Source of the DNA: Coriobacteriaceae bacterium
GTDB taxonomy: Bacteria > Actinomycetota > Coriobacteriia > Coriobacteriales > Eggerthellaceae
NCBI GenBank assembly: GCA_015062635.1
Contig: SUUF01000052.1
Coordinates: 1 to 13,673, forward strand
Length of the DNA stretch: 13,673 nucleotides
Direction of reading: 5' to 3'
Numbering within the stretch: position 1 is the stretch's first letter; each line of letters opens with the position of its first letter. The position numbers were made by a program, and so were the translations under genes. Under the pieces are notes generated by a model. That model was given only the letters and a program-made list of their open reading frames with translations, did no database searches and had not been told where the DNA came from. This document shows positions 1 through 7,381 of the stretch, piece after piece.

Positions 1-21
1 ACACCGATGAGGAGAGGGAAC

Positions 22-1074
22 ATGGCACAGAACTTGCTGGAAAGCAGCGCGCTCAGCGCTTTCTGCGGCAGCATCGCCACGATGTTGCAGGCGGGCATCC
101 AGACCGAGGAAGCCGTGCTGATGCTGTCCGAGAACCGTGAGGAGTCGCGGTTCCAAGAGGTATGCAACAGCGTGTACCGCAGCCTGGTGGAGGGCGGCTC
201 GCTCGCCGAGGGCATGGACGGGAGCGGTGGCTTCCCGCGGTACGCCATCGACATGGTGGCCACCGGCGAGAAATCGGGTCACCTGGAAGAGGTCCTGCGT
301 AACCTCGAGATGTATTACGACGAAGAAGACCGCATGTTCACCAAGCTCAAGAGCTCGGTGGGCTACCCGGCGGCGCTGCTGTGCATCATGGCCGTAATCT
401 TGGCGTTCACCGTGCTCGTCATCTTGCCCGTGTTCGCCAACGTATACGAGAACATGGCGGGCTCGCTCGCCTCGGCGTCGTTTGGCAGCGTCGGGGCATC
501 AACCGTCATCGGCTGGGTGGCGCTGGCCATCACGGTGGTGTTCGCGGTGGCCGCAGTCTGGCTGGTCTCACGCACGCGCACCGAGACGGGCCGCGCCGGC
601 GTGATGCGCCTGTTCGAGCGCATTCCGCTTACCGCCGGTGCCATGTACCAGCTGGCGCTCTCGCGCTTCACCGCGGCGCTCGCGACCTTCGTCTCGTCGG
701 GCATCACGCATGAAGAGGCAATGTCGCAAGCCATTCAGACCGTCGATCACGAGAAGCTGAAGGCACGCCTGGTTGCCGCGCGCGATTCGATGGTCGACCT
801 CGACAACCCCCGCAGCTTGGCGCAGGCCATCAGCGAGCATGGCGTCTTCGAGCCGCTCTATGCCCGCATGCTGAACGTCGGCATGCGCTCGGGCAGCTCC
901 GACGAGACGCTCGCGCAACTCTCCTCCACCTTCTTCGACGATGCCGTCGTGCAAATCGAGCACGCGCTCGATTACGTCGAGCCCCTGCTTGCGGCGTTCC
1001 TCACCGTGGCGGTGGGCGCCACGCTCATCGCGGTCATGCTGCCGCTCGTCGGCATCATGGGATCTATCGGATAA
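22..1074 (+). CDS. Type IV pilus / type II secretion inner-membrane platform protein (GspF/PilC family)
   Basis: This is a polytopic inner-membrane platform protein that links the cytoplasmic assembly and retraction ATPases to the pilin fibre. Two tandem F-type domains are visible. The first, about residues 10-115, contains the family-typical TGEKSGHLEEVL motif. The second, about 205-320, has the matching GMRSGSSDETL motif. Each is followed by hydrophobic helices, at about 117-140, 160-182 and 322-346. At 350 aa it is slightly shorter than classical PilC (about 400 aa). I chose the ATG at 22 because AGGAGAGGG lies just upstream, at 10-18; the ATG at 7 would place that site inside the gene. 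It is the first gene seen of a run ending in a PilT-like ATPase, so an assembly ATPase (PilB/GspE) probably lies upstream of the window. The family call is secure; whether the machine is a true pilus or a secretion pseudopilus is inferred. Confidence 0.92.
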   Translation: MAQNLLESSALSAFCGSIATMLQAGIQTEEAVLMLSENREESRFQEVCNSVYRSLVEGGSLAEGMDGSGGFPRYAIDMVATGEKSGHLEEVLRNLEMYYDEEDRMFTKLKSSVGYPAALLCIMAVILAFTVLVILPVFANVYENMAGSLASASFGSVGASTVIGWVALAITVVFAVAAVWLVSRTRTETGRAGVMRLFERIPLTAGAMYQLALSRFTAALATFVSSGITHEEAMSQAIQTVDHEKLKARLVAARDSMVDLDNPRSLAQAISEHGVFEPLYARMLNVGMRSGSSDETLAQLSSTFFDDAVVQIEHALDYVEPLLAAFLTVAVGATLIAVMLPLVGIMGSIG

Positions 1075-1083
1075 GGCAGGCAC

Positions 1084-1410
1084 GTGTACCACGAGCAGAC
1101 ATATCGGGAAATCGCACGCAGCCGGCGCAACCGCATCATCGCGGCGGTCATCGCCGTGCTGTTGTTGGCGGCGCTTGCCTTCGCCACGCAGGTCGCTTCC
1201 GATATCGGACGCGAGCAGGGCGCCGTGACGCTGCGCGAATCGGTGCTTGACGCCGCAAAGCAATGCTGCGCGGTCGAGGGCTCGTATCCCTCGATGCTCT
1301 CGCATCTCGAGCAGCGCTACGGCCTGGTGGTCAACAGGAATGCGTACGATGTGCGCTACGAATGGCTCGGCGACAACGTGCTTCCGAGCGTGGTGGTGAC
1401 GCTGCGATGA
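1084..1410 (+). CDS. Small single-pass membrane protein of the pilus operon, pseudopilin-like
   Basis: This 108-aa protein has a short basic N-terminus (SRRNR at about 13-17), one hydrophobic helix at about 18-36, and a small extracytoplasmic domain with a Cys-Cys pair and a GSYPSMLSHLEQRYGL stretch. The layout, with a glycine/tyrosine/proline turn followed by an amphipathic helix and short beta strands, is like minor pilins and like small proteins in clostridial type IV pilus operons. I see no canonical prepilin peptidase site (G followed by Glu at +5). The start is GTG at 1084, supported by AGGCAGG directly upstream and by lying 9 bases after the GspF stop. Its stop overlaps the next start (ATGA at 1407-1410), which points to translational coupling. 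A role as a minor pilin or assembly accessory is inferred from position and topology. Confidence 0.8.
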   Translation: MYHEQTYREIARSRRNRIIAAVIAVLLLAALAFATQVASDIGREQGAVTLRESVLDAAKQCCAVEGSYPSMLSHLEQRYGLVVNRNAYDVRYEWLGDNVLPSVVVTLR

Positions 1411-1934
1411 AGTCGATGGATATCAACTACGCCGTCGTCTCGGCATTCGAGCGCTCCAAGCGCACCACGCGCAAGGAGGCCTCGTCACGGGCGTTCACGA
1501 TCACGCTGATGGCGGTCTTCTTCGTGGCGCTGATGGCGGGCTTGGCGGCCGGCGTGAACATCTACCGGTCGGTAGCCCAGGTGCAGCAATCCGCAAACGA
1601 CATTCGCCTCGAGTCGGGCCTGCTTGCAAACAGCGTGCATGTGGCCGACGAGGCCGACGCCGTCGAAGTGGGCGAAGGCCCCGAGGGCAAGGCACTCGTG
1701 TTGCTCGAGCGCCTGAGCAGCGGCACGTACGAGACGCGCATCTACCGGTATCAGGGCAACATCGTGCAGGAATACGCCATCGCAGGGCGCGATTATGTGC
1801 CCGAGCGGGCCCAAGTGCTCGCGCCTTCGGCGAATTTCGACTTCACGCTCGATGGCAACCTCCTTACCGTGACCACCGACCAGGGTTCATTCAACGTGGC
1901 CTTGCGTAGCGAGCAAGGGGGTGCATCGCGATGA
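1407..1934 (+). CDS. DUF4860-like membrane-anchored protein of the pilus operon
   Basis: This 175-aa protein has a basic cytoplasmic head (residues 1-28), one transmembrane helix at about 29-50, and an extracytoplasmic part predicted to be mostly beta strand. The pattern GVNIYRSV, then RLESGLLANSVHVADEAD, ALVLLERL, YETRIYRYQGNIVQEY and a closing NVALRS matches what I remember of the DUF4860 family, found in pilus/secretion clusters of Clostridia and Coriobacteriia. Function is not known. The start is the ATG at 1407, which overlaps the previous stop as ATGA; the open frame reaches further upstream, but only inside the preceding gene. Its own stop overlaps the next start in the same way. Pseudopilin-like function is an inference from neighbours. 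Confidence 0.82.
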   Translation: MKSMDINYAVVSAFERSKRTTRKEASSRAFTITLMAVFFVALMAGLAAGVNIYRSVAQVQQSANDIRLESGLLANSVHVADEADAVEVGEGPEGKALVLLERLSSGTYETRIYRYQGNIVQEYAIAGRDYVPERAQVLAPSANFDFTLDGNLLTVTTDQGSFNVALRSEQGGASR

Positions 1935-2332
1935 GCTTCACCCTGCCCAAGCATCGCCCCGCCACGTCTGAGCGTCCCGGATGGGCGAGCGCGGCCTTCA
2001 TCGTGGAGTCGCTGCTGCTGCTGGTGTTCCTCGTCGGGTCGCTTGCCGTGTTCACGCAGATGTTCGCGGCTTCGGCTGAACAGGCGAACGAAGCGGGCCG
2101 GCTTTCCGCGGCGGTTGCCATGGCCGGCAACACCGCCGAACGTTTCGCGGCCGACCCCGCATCTATCGCGCCCGTAGAGCACGAAGGCGATTTGCGCGTC
2201 GTGAGCGATGTGACGCACGAGGAAAGCGCGGGCGGCACCCTGTACCATGCGACGATTTCCGTGTACGGGGCCAACGATGCGGAACCCGTGTATACGGTGA
2301 CGACCTCGCGATATGTAAGCGGGGTGGACTGA
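1931..2332 (+). CDS. Type IV pilin-like protein with candidate prepilin cleavage site
   Basis: This 133-aa protein is the best pilin candidate in the operon. After a 21-residue leader it reads A21|AFIVESLLLLVFLVG. That places a glutamate at +5 of a long hydrophobic helix, as in class III (type IV pilin) signal peptides, but with Ala instead of the usual Gly at -1. The remaining roughly 85 residues form a small extracytoplasmic domain rich in short strands, with no cysteines visible. The start overlaps the preceding stop (ATGA at 1931-1934), and the stop overlaps the next ATG as TGATG. If processed, the mature protein would be about 112 aa, which suits a minor pilin. Whether this is a major or minor subunit cannot be told from sequence alone. 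Confidence 0.82.
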   Translation: MSFTLPKHRPATSERPGWASAAFIVESLLLLVFLVGSLAVFTQMFAASAEQANEAGRLSAAVAMAGNTAERFAADPASIAPVEHEGDLRVVSDVTHEESAGGTLYHATISVYGANDAEPVYTVTTSRYVSGVD

Positions 2333-2841
2333 TGGCACAGCAGCGCACTGGCCGCGCCGACAACGTGCGTATCGGCCCCATCTCGTTGTTCACCCTCATC
2401 ATCGTGCTGTGCATGGCAGTGCTCGCCGTGTTGGCGTTTTCCACCGCCCATGCATCGCTCGTGATGGCCGAACGCCAGGCAACCGCCACGACCGAGTTGT
2501 ATCTCGATGAAGTTGCCGCGCAGGAATTCGTCGCGGGAATCGACGCCGAGCTGTCGGCCGTGCGTGCGTCGAAAGGCTCGGGTACCGCCGGCGTGAAGGC
2601 GGTTTCCGATGCGCTCGTCAAACTGCGCGATGCCGCCCAAGATGCCGTTGCCGGCCAAGTCGAGGTCGCAGCCGGCATATCCGATTCGACCGTCACTGCC
2701 CGTTTCGAATGCCAGAACGGGCGCACCCTTTACGTGGCCATAACGATACTGTCCGACGCAACGTACCGTATCGACACATGGAAAATGTCCGCCGTGCAGA
2801 ACGAAGCGCAGCCCGAGGGCAGCCTTTGGACTGGCGCTTGA
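2332..2841 (+). CDS. Small membrane-anchored protein of the pilus operon, unknown family
   Basis: This 169-aa protein has one hydrophobic helix at about residues 17-40 (SLFTLIIVLCMAVLAVLAF). An alanine-rich, probably helical segment (about 45-115) follows, then a short beta-rich end containing RFECQNGRTLYVAITIL. The arrangement of cytoplasmic head, single helix and helical stalk is like proteins at the equivalent place in clostridial pilus operons. I do not recognise a named family. Its ATG overlaps the previous stop (TGATG at 2330-2334). The next gene begins 17 bases after its stop and has its own ribosome binding site. It is likely part of the pilus/pseudopilus assembly, by position only. 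Confidence 0.8.
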   Translation: MAQQRTGRADNVRIGPISLFTLIIVLCMAVLAVLAFSTAHASLVMAERQATATTELYLDEVAAQEFVAGIDAELSAVRASKGSGTAGVKAVSDALVKLRDAAQDAVAGQVEVAAGISDSTVTARFECQNGRTLYVAITILSDATYRIDTWKMSAVQNEAQPEGSLWTGA

Positions 2842-2858
2842 TCGAGCAAGGAGACGCA

Positions 2859-3938
2859 ATGGAACTCGAACCGCTGCTGAAAGAAATGATTGACGCGAAG
2901 GCATCCGATATCTTCGTCGTCGCCGGTTTGCCGCTGACCTATTCGTCGAGCGGGCAGATCACGCGCCTGAACGACGACGTGCTGATGCCGGGCGACACGA
3001 CCGAGGTGATCGAGGCCATCTACGAGCTCGCGCACCGCGACATCGCGCGCATGAAGGAGAACGTGAACCACGACGAGGACTTCAGCTTCGCCATCGGCGG
3101 GCTCGGCCGTTTCCGCGCGAACGTGTTCCGCCAGCGCGGCTCGCTTTCCGCCGTCATCCGCGTCATTCCCTTCGGCTTGCCGAACCCCGAGGACTTCGGA
3201 ATCGGCGAGGACGTGCTGCGCCTCGCAAAGCTGCAGAAGGGCATGGTGCTTGTGACCGGCCCGGCCGGATCGGGCAAGTCGACGACGCTCACCTGCATCA
3301 TCGACCGCCTGAACCACGAGCGTTCGGGGCATATCATCACGATGGAAGACCCCATCGAGTATGTGCACCGCCACGGCAAGTCTATCGTCACGCAGCGCGA
3401 GATTCCCACCGACGTCGCGACCTTCGCCGAGGCCCTGCGTTCGGCGCTGCGCGAGTCGCCTGACGTCATCCTGCTCGGCGAGATGCGCGACCCTGAAACC
3501 GTGGCAACCGCGATGACCGCCGCCGAGATGTCGCAGCTGCTGTTCTCGACCCTGCACACCACGAGCGCCTCGGGCACGATCGACCGCATCGTCGACACGT
3601 TCCCCGCCGAGCAGCAGCGCCAGATTCGCATCCAGCTTTCGCTCGTGCTGCAAGCCATCGTCTGCCAGCAGCTCGTGCCCACGGTCGACGGCAAGATGAC
3701 GCCTGCGTTCGAGATCATGATCTCGAACCCGGCCATCCGCAACCTCATCCGCGAGGAGAAGACCTACCAGATCGATTCGGTTATCGCGTCGAGCGGCAAG
3801 GACGGGATGCGCACGATGGACCAGAGCCTGTTCAACCTTGCGAAGGCCGGCCGCATCACGGCCGAGACCGCATTGCGCTTCAGCATCCACGAGGAGGCGC
3901 TCGAGCGTCGTCTCGAGAACGAAGGGCTGCTCTCGTAG
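2859..3938 (+). CDS. pilT: Type IV pilus retraction ATPase, PilT family
   Basis: This hexameric cytoplasmic ATPase depolymerises type IV pili by working on the platform protein. The 359 aa carry an N-terminal PAS-like domain with AKASDIFV (13-20), Walker A GPAGSGKST (134-142), an acidic Asp box around MEDPIEYVH (162-170), Walker B VILLGEMRD (203-211), and a His box SQLLFSTLHTTSA (225-237). Near the C-terminus is AIRNLIREEKTYQI (292-305), the stretch typical of PilT/PilU rather than PilB/GspE. The start is the ATG at 2859, with AAGGAG at 2848-2853; upstream in-frame codons lie inside the previous gene. Length is normal for PilT (about 350). It is the last gene of the operon and is followed by a hairpin. 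The PilT-versus-PilU assignment is less certain than the family; a single copy with a platform protein favours PilT. Confidence 0.93.
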   Translation: MELEPLLKEMIDAKASDIFVVAGLPLTYSSSGQITRLNDDVLMPGDTTEVIEAIYELAHRDIARMKENVNHDEDFSFAIGGLGRFRANVFRQRGSLSAVIRVIPFGLPNPEDFGIGEDVLRLAKLQKGMVLVTGPAGSGKSTTLTCIIDRLNHERSGHIITMEDPIEYVHRHGKSIVTQREIPTDVATFAEALRSALRESPDVILLGEMRDPETVATAMTAAEMSQLLFSTLHTTSASGTIDRIVDTFPAEQQRQIRIQLSLVLQAIVCQQLVPTVDGKMTPAFEIMISNPAIRNLIREEKTYQIDSVIASSGKDGMRTMDQSLFNLAKAGRITAETALRFSIHEEALERRLENEGLLS

Positions 3939-3980
3939 GCGGCCTTCCGGCGAAACGCCGCATTGCCAGCGAAGACGAGA

Positions 3981-4006
3981 CGAGGCCACCGGTTTCGGTG
4001 GCCTCG
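3981..4006 (+). terminator. Hairpin terminator of the pilus operon
   Basis: CGAGGCCACC (3981-3990) pairs perfectly with GGTGGCCTCG (3997-4006) across a 6-base loop. The T tract is poor (TTGC follows), so it may need a factor. It lies between convergent pilT and the PAP2 gene and could serve both. A smaller stem CGGCG/CGCCG (3948-3960) precedes it. Confidence 0.7.
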
Positions 4007-4064
4007 TTGCATGCGTACGGCGGTTGCCCTTTCAGGCGGGCCGATTGGCTTTACGCGCCGGGTG

Positions 4065-5084
4065 TTATTCGCGGTAGTATTCCTCGGCCATCTCGAAGCC
4101 CGACTGTGCGGTGGAATGCGGGGCTTCGCCCGTGGCGGTATCGAGGTTGATGAGCTGCGTCGTGTCGGCGGATGCCCGCTCGACGGGCACACCGGGCACG
4201 GCGACCGTCGACCCGGCAGCCGTCTGCAGCGTTTGGGTGGCTGCATGGCTGGCGTAGCGCGCGGGAGCTGGCGCCGGGCGCGTGGGGGCGGCGGCTTGTT
4301 GCTGGTACGGTTGCGGCGCCTGCTGCTGGTACGGCTGCTGGTATGGCTGCCGGTACTGCGGCTGGTACTGCTGCGGCGCCTGCTGCGCGGGCATGTTCAC
4401 GGCGGCATATTGCATGTCTGCCCCGCGTGGAATCACGACATCGGCATGGCGCGAGGCGGCGTATTTGCGTGCGGCTATCTGGTCGGGATGCTCGCCGAAC
4501 AGGCGCCAGACCCCCTGGATGATGGCATAGCCGATGATGCCGCTGAAGAAACCGATGATGAAGCCGGCGAGCACGTCCGAGGGGTAGTGGACCTGCAGGT
4601 ACATGCGGTCCATGCACATCGCGATGGTGAAGAGCACGCCGAGCAGGCTCACCCACCAGCGGCGGGCGCCATAGGCCAAGGCGACCATCGCGGCCGTTGC
4701 GGCGGCGACGTGCCCACTGGGGAACGAGCTGCTATGGGCGTCGGGCGACCCCACGAATTGCCACCAGGCGGCAAAGGTTTCCGAGAATTCGAAGGGGCGC
4801 GGGCGGTCGACGATGTCCTTGATGACGAATTCGCTGAGCGCGCCGGCGATGAACACCGACAGCAAGATGGCGACGCCTGTCATGCGCGTTTTGCGGAAGA
4901 TGAGCAGGATGACGCCCAAGACCCCGAATATCACGCCGTAATGCCCGGCGGCGCCCAATGCGTTCGCGATGGGCGTGAGGATGTCGGCGTAGCTGACGGC
5001 CAGCTCGTGATGCAGCCCCAAGAAGAACGTGTCGAACAGGCCGAACACATCGTTCAACCAAGCAGCGTATTGCGTTAATTCCAT
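4065..5084 (-). CDS. PAP2-superfamily membrane phosphatase with a Gln/Pro/Tyr-rich C-terminal tail
   Basis: This is an integral membrane phosphatase of the type 2 phosphatidic acid phosphatase fold, acting on lipid (pyro)phosphates such as undecaprenyl pyrophosphate or phosphatidylglycerophosphate; the substrate cannot be decided here. All three catalytic motifs are present: KX6RP at K89-P97 (KDIVDRPRP), PSGH at 122-125, and RX5HX3D with R160, H166 and D170. Hydrophobic segments cover about 48-64, 70-85, 125-139, 143-158 and 171-190. Residues from about 200 to 339 form a long, probably disordered and cytoplasmic tail, with repeated QPYQQ/PQQYQPQY units at about 235-263 and a Pro/Ala stretch. 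Most family members are 180-250 aa, so the tail is the extra part. AGGGAG sits 8-9 bases upstream of the ATG. The gene converges on pilT and stands alone on its strand. Confidence 0.88.
   Translation of the reverse strand: MELTQYAAWLNDVFGLFDTFFLGLHHELAVSYADILTPIANALGAAGHYGVIFGVLGVILLIFRKTRMTGVAILLSVFIAGALSEFVIKDIVDRPRPFEFSETFAAWWQFVGSPDAHSSSFPSGHVAAATAAMVALAYGARRWWVSLLGVLFTIAMCMDRMYLQVHYPSDVLAGFIIGFFSGIIGYAIIQGVWRLFGEHPDQIAARKYAASRHADVVIPRGADMQYAAVNMPAQQAPQQYQPQYRQPYQQPYQQQAPQPYQQQAAAPTRPAPAPARYASHAATQTLQTAAGSTVAVPGVPVERASADTTQLINLDTATGEAPHSTAQSGFEMAEEYYRE
4299..4390. repeat. Imperfect tandem repeat coding the PAP2 tail
   Basis: Degenerate units of CTGCTGGTA(C/T)GG recur through this stretch, and TGCGGCGCCTGCTG occurs at 4312-4325 and again exactly 60 bases later at 4372-4385. 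On the minus strand they encode the QPY/QQAPQ repeats of the phosphatase tail. The spacing is a whole number of codons, so repeat gain or loss would keep the frame. Confidence 0.75.
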
Positions 5085-5293
5085 GTGTGCTCCCTAGCGG
5101 TTAGGTTCTGTGAGACGGGATTATAGCGCCTGCGCCCGGCGTGGGCGAAAAACTCCCGCAATGCCCATACACCCATTCACCTGCCGGGATACGGTGGGCT
5201 GGCGTTCGTGTGCGCACGGTGTCGTCGCGCGCCGCTTACGGGCGCATCGGGTGCATCTGCGGTATAGTGATGCCACCAGATTGGAGGTGCGGC

Positions 5294-5554
5294 GTGAACA
5301 AGGAACGGTTCCTCGACGTGAACGGGTTCAGCTCGGAATACGATATCCCGCTCGAGAAGCGCCTGAACAAATACCGTAAGGGGAGCGGCAGGGATTCCTC
5401 GCGCGCCGTCATTTCCGAGACCGAGAAACTGGGCAGGCGTTCGGCCCTGTGGCACGCGAACGTGCGCCGCAAGCAGATCATCGCCGCCATCATCGCCGCC
5501 ATCGTGTTCGCAGCCGTGGTCGCGTTGTCGGTCTATCTCACGTTCTTCCTGTAA
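5294..5554 (+). CDS. Small tail-anchored membrane protein, unknown family
   Basis: This 86-aa protein has a polar, highly charged N-terminal part (residues 1-61, many Arg/Lys) and ends in one hydrophobic helix (about 62-85, IIAAIIAAIVFAAVVALSVYL). The helix is preceded by NVRRKQ and the protein stops right after it, so it looks tail-anchored with the body in the cytoplasm. I recognise no family. I chose the GTG at 5294 because TTGGAGG lies 6-12 bases upstream; the frame stays open to 5141, but those residues are low-complexity and lack a ribosome binding site. TATAGT at 5263-5268 could be a -10 box, though I see no good -35. It is transcribed divergently from the PAP2 gene and convergently with the HAD gene, with a hairpin just after the stop. 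Confidence 0.72.
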   Translation: MNKERFLDVNGFSSEYDIPLEKRLNKYRKGSGRDSSRAVISETEKLGRRSALWHANVRRKQIIAAIIAAIVFAAVVALSVYLTFFL

Positions 5555-5566
5555 CCGGCGGGTGCC

Positions 5567-5589
5567 TGGAGCGGGGTTCGCCCGCTCCA
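5567..5589 (+). terminator. Rho-independent terminator between convergent genes
   Basis: TGGAGCGGG (5567-5575) pairs with CCCGCTCCA (5581-5589) across a 5-base loop and is followed by TTTGTGCT. It closes the small membrane-protein gene on the plus strand and lies 7 bases from the HAD stop, so it may also stop that transcript, although the T tract suits the plus strand. Confidence 0.75.
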
Positions 5590-5595
5590 TTTGTG

Positions 5596-6255
5596 CTACA
5601 GGAGCTCCTCCAAAGAGCGCACGGCGATGTCGGCGGCTTCCGCGAGCTGCTCGTAGGTGCCGGTCTCGTCGCAATCCCATGCGCCCACCGTGCGGATGCC
5701 CACGCGCGCCATCACCTTCACGGCATACACCGAGTCCTCGAAACCCCAGGTCGTTTCCGGTGTTGAACCCATGACGTCAAGCGCGAGCCGCCAGATGCGC
5801 TCGTCTTGCTTCGAGAGTCCCACGCCGTCGGTGGTTATGAGCCGCGTGAAATATCCCGCGATGCCCGCATGTTTCAAGCCGGCGACCACGTAGCGCTCGG
5901 GACTCGAGGTGAGCACCACGCAGGGAATGCCCAGCTCGCGTGCTCGCTCGAGCAGCGCGATAACGCCGGGCAGCGCCTCGGCGGTGTTCGCGTAAAAGCC
6001 CATGAGGGCATCGTCCATCATCGAGAGCACGTCTTCGGCACTTTCGCCCAGGCCATAGCGGGCGTGGAAAATCGCAGCGCATTCATCTATGGGCGCGGCG
6101 CGCAGCTCTTCGAGCTGTTCGTCGTTCAGCACGACCCCCGCCTTGCGGGCGAGGTCGGCTTCCAGTTCGTTCCATACGGGCATCGTGTCGAGCAACGTGC
6201 CGTCGCAGTCGAAGATGAGGCCGCGGGTGCCTTCGAGGGTGAATTGGCTGGTCAT
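5596..6255 (-). CDS. HAD-superfamily hydrolase, phosphoglycolate phosphatase/beta-phosphoglucomutase-like
   Basis: This cytoplasmic phosphatase or phosphomutase of the haloacid dehalogenase superfamily has a helical cap after the first motif (subfamily I). Motif I is FDCDGTLLDT, with nucleophile D16 and acid/base D18. Motif II is VLTSS (T116/S117). The motif III lysine is probably K149 in LSKQDERIW. Motif IV is FEDS (E173, D174), which binds Mg. Length (219 aa) is usual. The substrate is unknown. The ATG at 6255 overlaps the stop of the protease gene upstream (ATGA), and its AAGGAG lies inside the last codons of that gene, so translation of the two is probably coupled. Motif III departs from the common KP(x)P form, which makes a sugar-phosphate versus general-phosphatase call unsafe. 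Confidence 0.88.
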   Translation of the reverse strand: MTSQFTLEGTRGLIFDCDGTLLDTMPVWNELEADLARKAGVVLNDEQLEELRAAPIDECAAIFHARYGLGESAEDVLSMMDDALMGFYANTAEALPGVIALLERARELGIPCVVLTSSPERYVVAGLKHAGIAGYFTRLITTDGVGLSKQDERIWRLALDVMGSTPETTWGFEDSVYAVKVMARVGIRTVGAWDCDETGTYEQLAEAADIAVRSLEELL

Positions 6256-7322
6256 GTGAGCTCCTTATGGTCGGGGGCGGTAGAGCCGGACGGTCCGGCG
6301 AGGTCGGAAGGGATGCGCGCGTGCTTGCCGCGGGGCCGTTCGGCCTGTTCGACCGGCTGGGCGAAGGGGGCCGGGGCCGGGGCCGAGGCGACCGGCTGGG
6401 CGATGGGTGCTTGGGGCGCTGGCTGGTTGGCCGGCCGGTACAGCCCGCCGCGCCAGGGGCTTGCCTCGTCGATGCAGCGCTTTCCGACGAACAGGAATGG
6501 CACATATATAACGCAGATGATGACATAGGTGAGCAAGACCGCGCTGCCGACGTCGCCCGTTTGGACGTAATCGGTGGTCACCGGCGCTTCGACCAACCCG
6601 TTCGAGAGGAACAGGAGCATGAAGTCGTTCGCGGCGTGAATCGTGATGACGGTCCAGATGTTGCGCGTGCGCACGAAGATGGCCGCGAAGAGGAAACCGC
6701 ACATGCCCGCTTGCAGCACCTTGAGGCAGTTTTGCGCGACCTGCAGGGGGTCGGTGAAGTCGATGAGGAAATCGAAATGCATCATGCCGAAGGCGAGGGA
6801 CGCGATGATCGCCGCTCCATAGACGCCCGCGCGCGTTCGTCCCATGCGTGCGAGCAGGCCGTTTAGCAAGAGGCCGCGCACGGCGGTCTCTTCGAGCATG
6901 CCCACGCCCAGGCACAGCAGCGCCAGCAAGCCCAGGCGCGCCGGCCAATTGGACGCCAAGTCGAAGGGCTCGATGCCAAGGGCGATTTGGGTTAATTCGA
7001 CCGCGACGAGCGTTCCGTCGGCGATAAACAGCCAGGCAGCGGCTTTCCACGCCGTGCCCATGCCCTTCAAGCTTGGTTTCGCGATGCCCTTTCCGCCGAG
7101 CGCCGCCAAGAACGCCAAGGCCAGGCAGCCCGCGGTCAGCTCGCTTGCGGCGAGCACGATGTTGGCGTCGATGGCAACCGAGCGCGACGCGATTACGCCG
7201 ACCACCTGCAGCGCGATGAGCGTGGCATACGAGATGGCGGCCAGCGCGACGCCGCCCCATAGCTTGCCCCAACCCGAGGGCTCGCGGCTGACGGCGTCGT
7301 ATGCGGATGCGGTGGTTTCCAT
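6252..7322 (-). CDS. CPBP-family intramembrane metalloprotease (CAAX protease-like)
   Basis: This is a polytopic membrane protein of the CPBP (Abi/CAAX prenyl protease-like) family. The family's three metal/catalytic motifs are visible, numbering from the chosen start: EETAVRG with E144, E145 and R149; FGMMHF with H182; and HAAND with H229. Roughly seven to eight hydrophobic segments span residues 20-280. The last 60-65 residues form a Pro/Ala/Gln-rich, then basic, tail that is probably cytoplasmic. Family roles include bacteriocin self-immunity and protein processing; none can be picked here. The ATG at 7322 is preferred because AGGA lies 8 bases upstream; an ATG at 7331 in the same frame is possible and would add three residues. 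It is the first gene of a two-gene unit with the HAD hydrolase and is divergent from metY. Confidence 0.87.
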   Translation of the reverse strand: METTASAYDAVSREPSGWGKLWGGVALAAISYATLIALQVVGVIASRSVAIDANIVLAASELTAGCLALAFLAALGGKGIAKPSLKGMGTAWKAAAWLFIADGTLVAVELTQIALGIEPFDLASNWPARLGLLALLCLGVGMLEETAVRGLLLNGLLARMGRTRAGVYGAAIIASLAFGMMHFDFLIDFTDPLQVAQNCLKVLQAGMCGFLFAAIFVRTRNIWTVITIHAANDFMLLFLSNGLVEAPVTTDYVQTGDVGSAVLLTYVIICVIYVPFLFVGKRCIDEASPWRGGLYRPANQPAPQAPIAQPVASAPAPAPFAQPVEQAERPRGKHARIPSDLAGPSGSTAPDHKELT

Positions 7323-7381
7323 GCGCTCCATCCTACTTCACCCGGGTTACGCCGACAAATCTTTGGCCTGCACAACTGGCG

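Noticed and set aside
7..21. Upstream start for the GspF/PilC gene at 7
   Set aside because: The ribosome binding site AGGAGAGGG would lie inside the coding region; the ATG at 22 has it at the right distance.
2730..3989. Minus-strand open frame of 419 codons across pilT
   Set aside because: It is a shadow of pilT. The plus-strand product has all ATPase motifs, while the antisense product is Arg/His/Asp-rich low-complexity sequence.
3963..5078. Plus-strand open frame of 371 codons across the PAP2 gene
   Set aside because: The minus strand encodes all three PAP2 motifs and a start with a ribosome site. The plus-strand product is a Gly/Arg/Asp-rich shadow.
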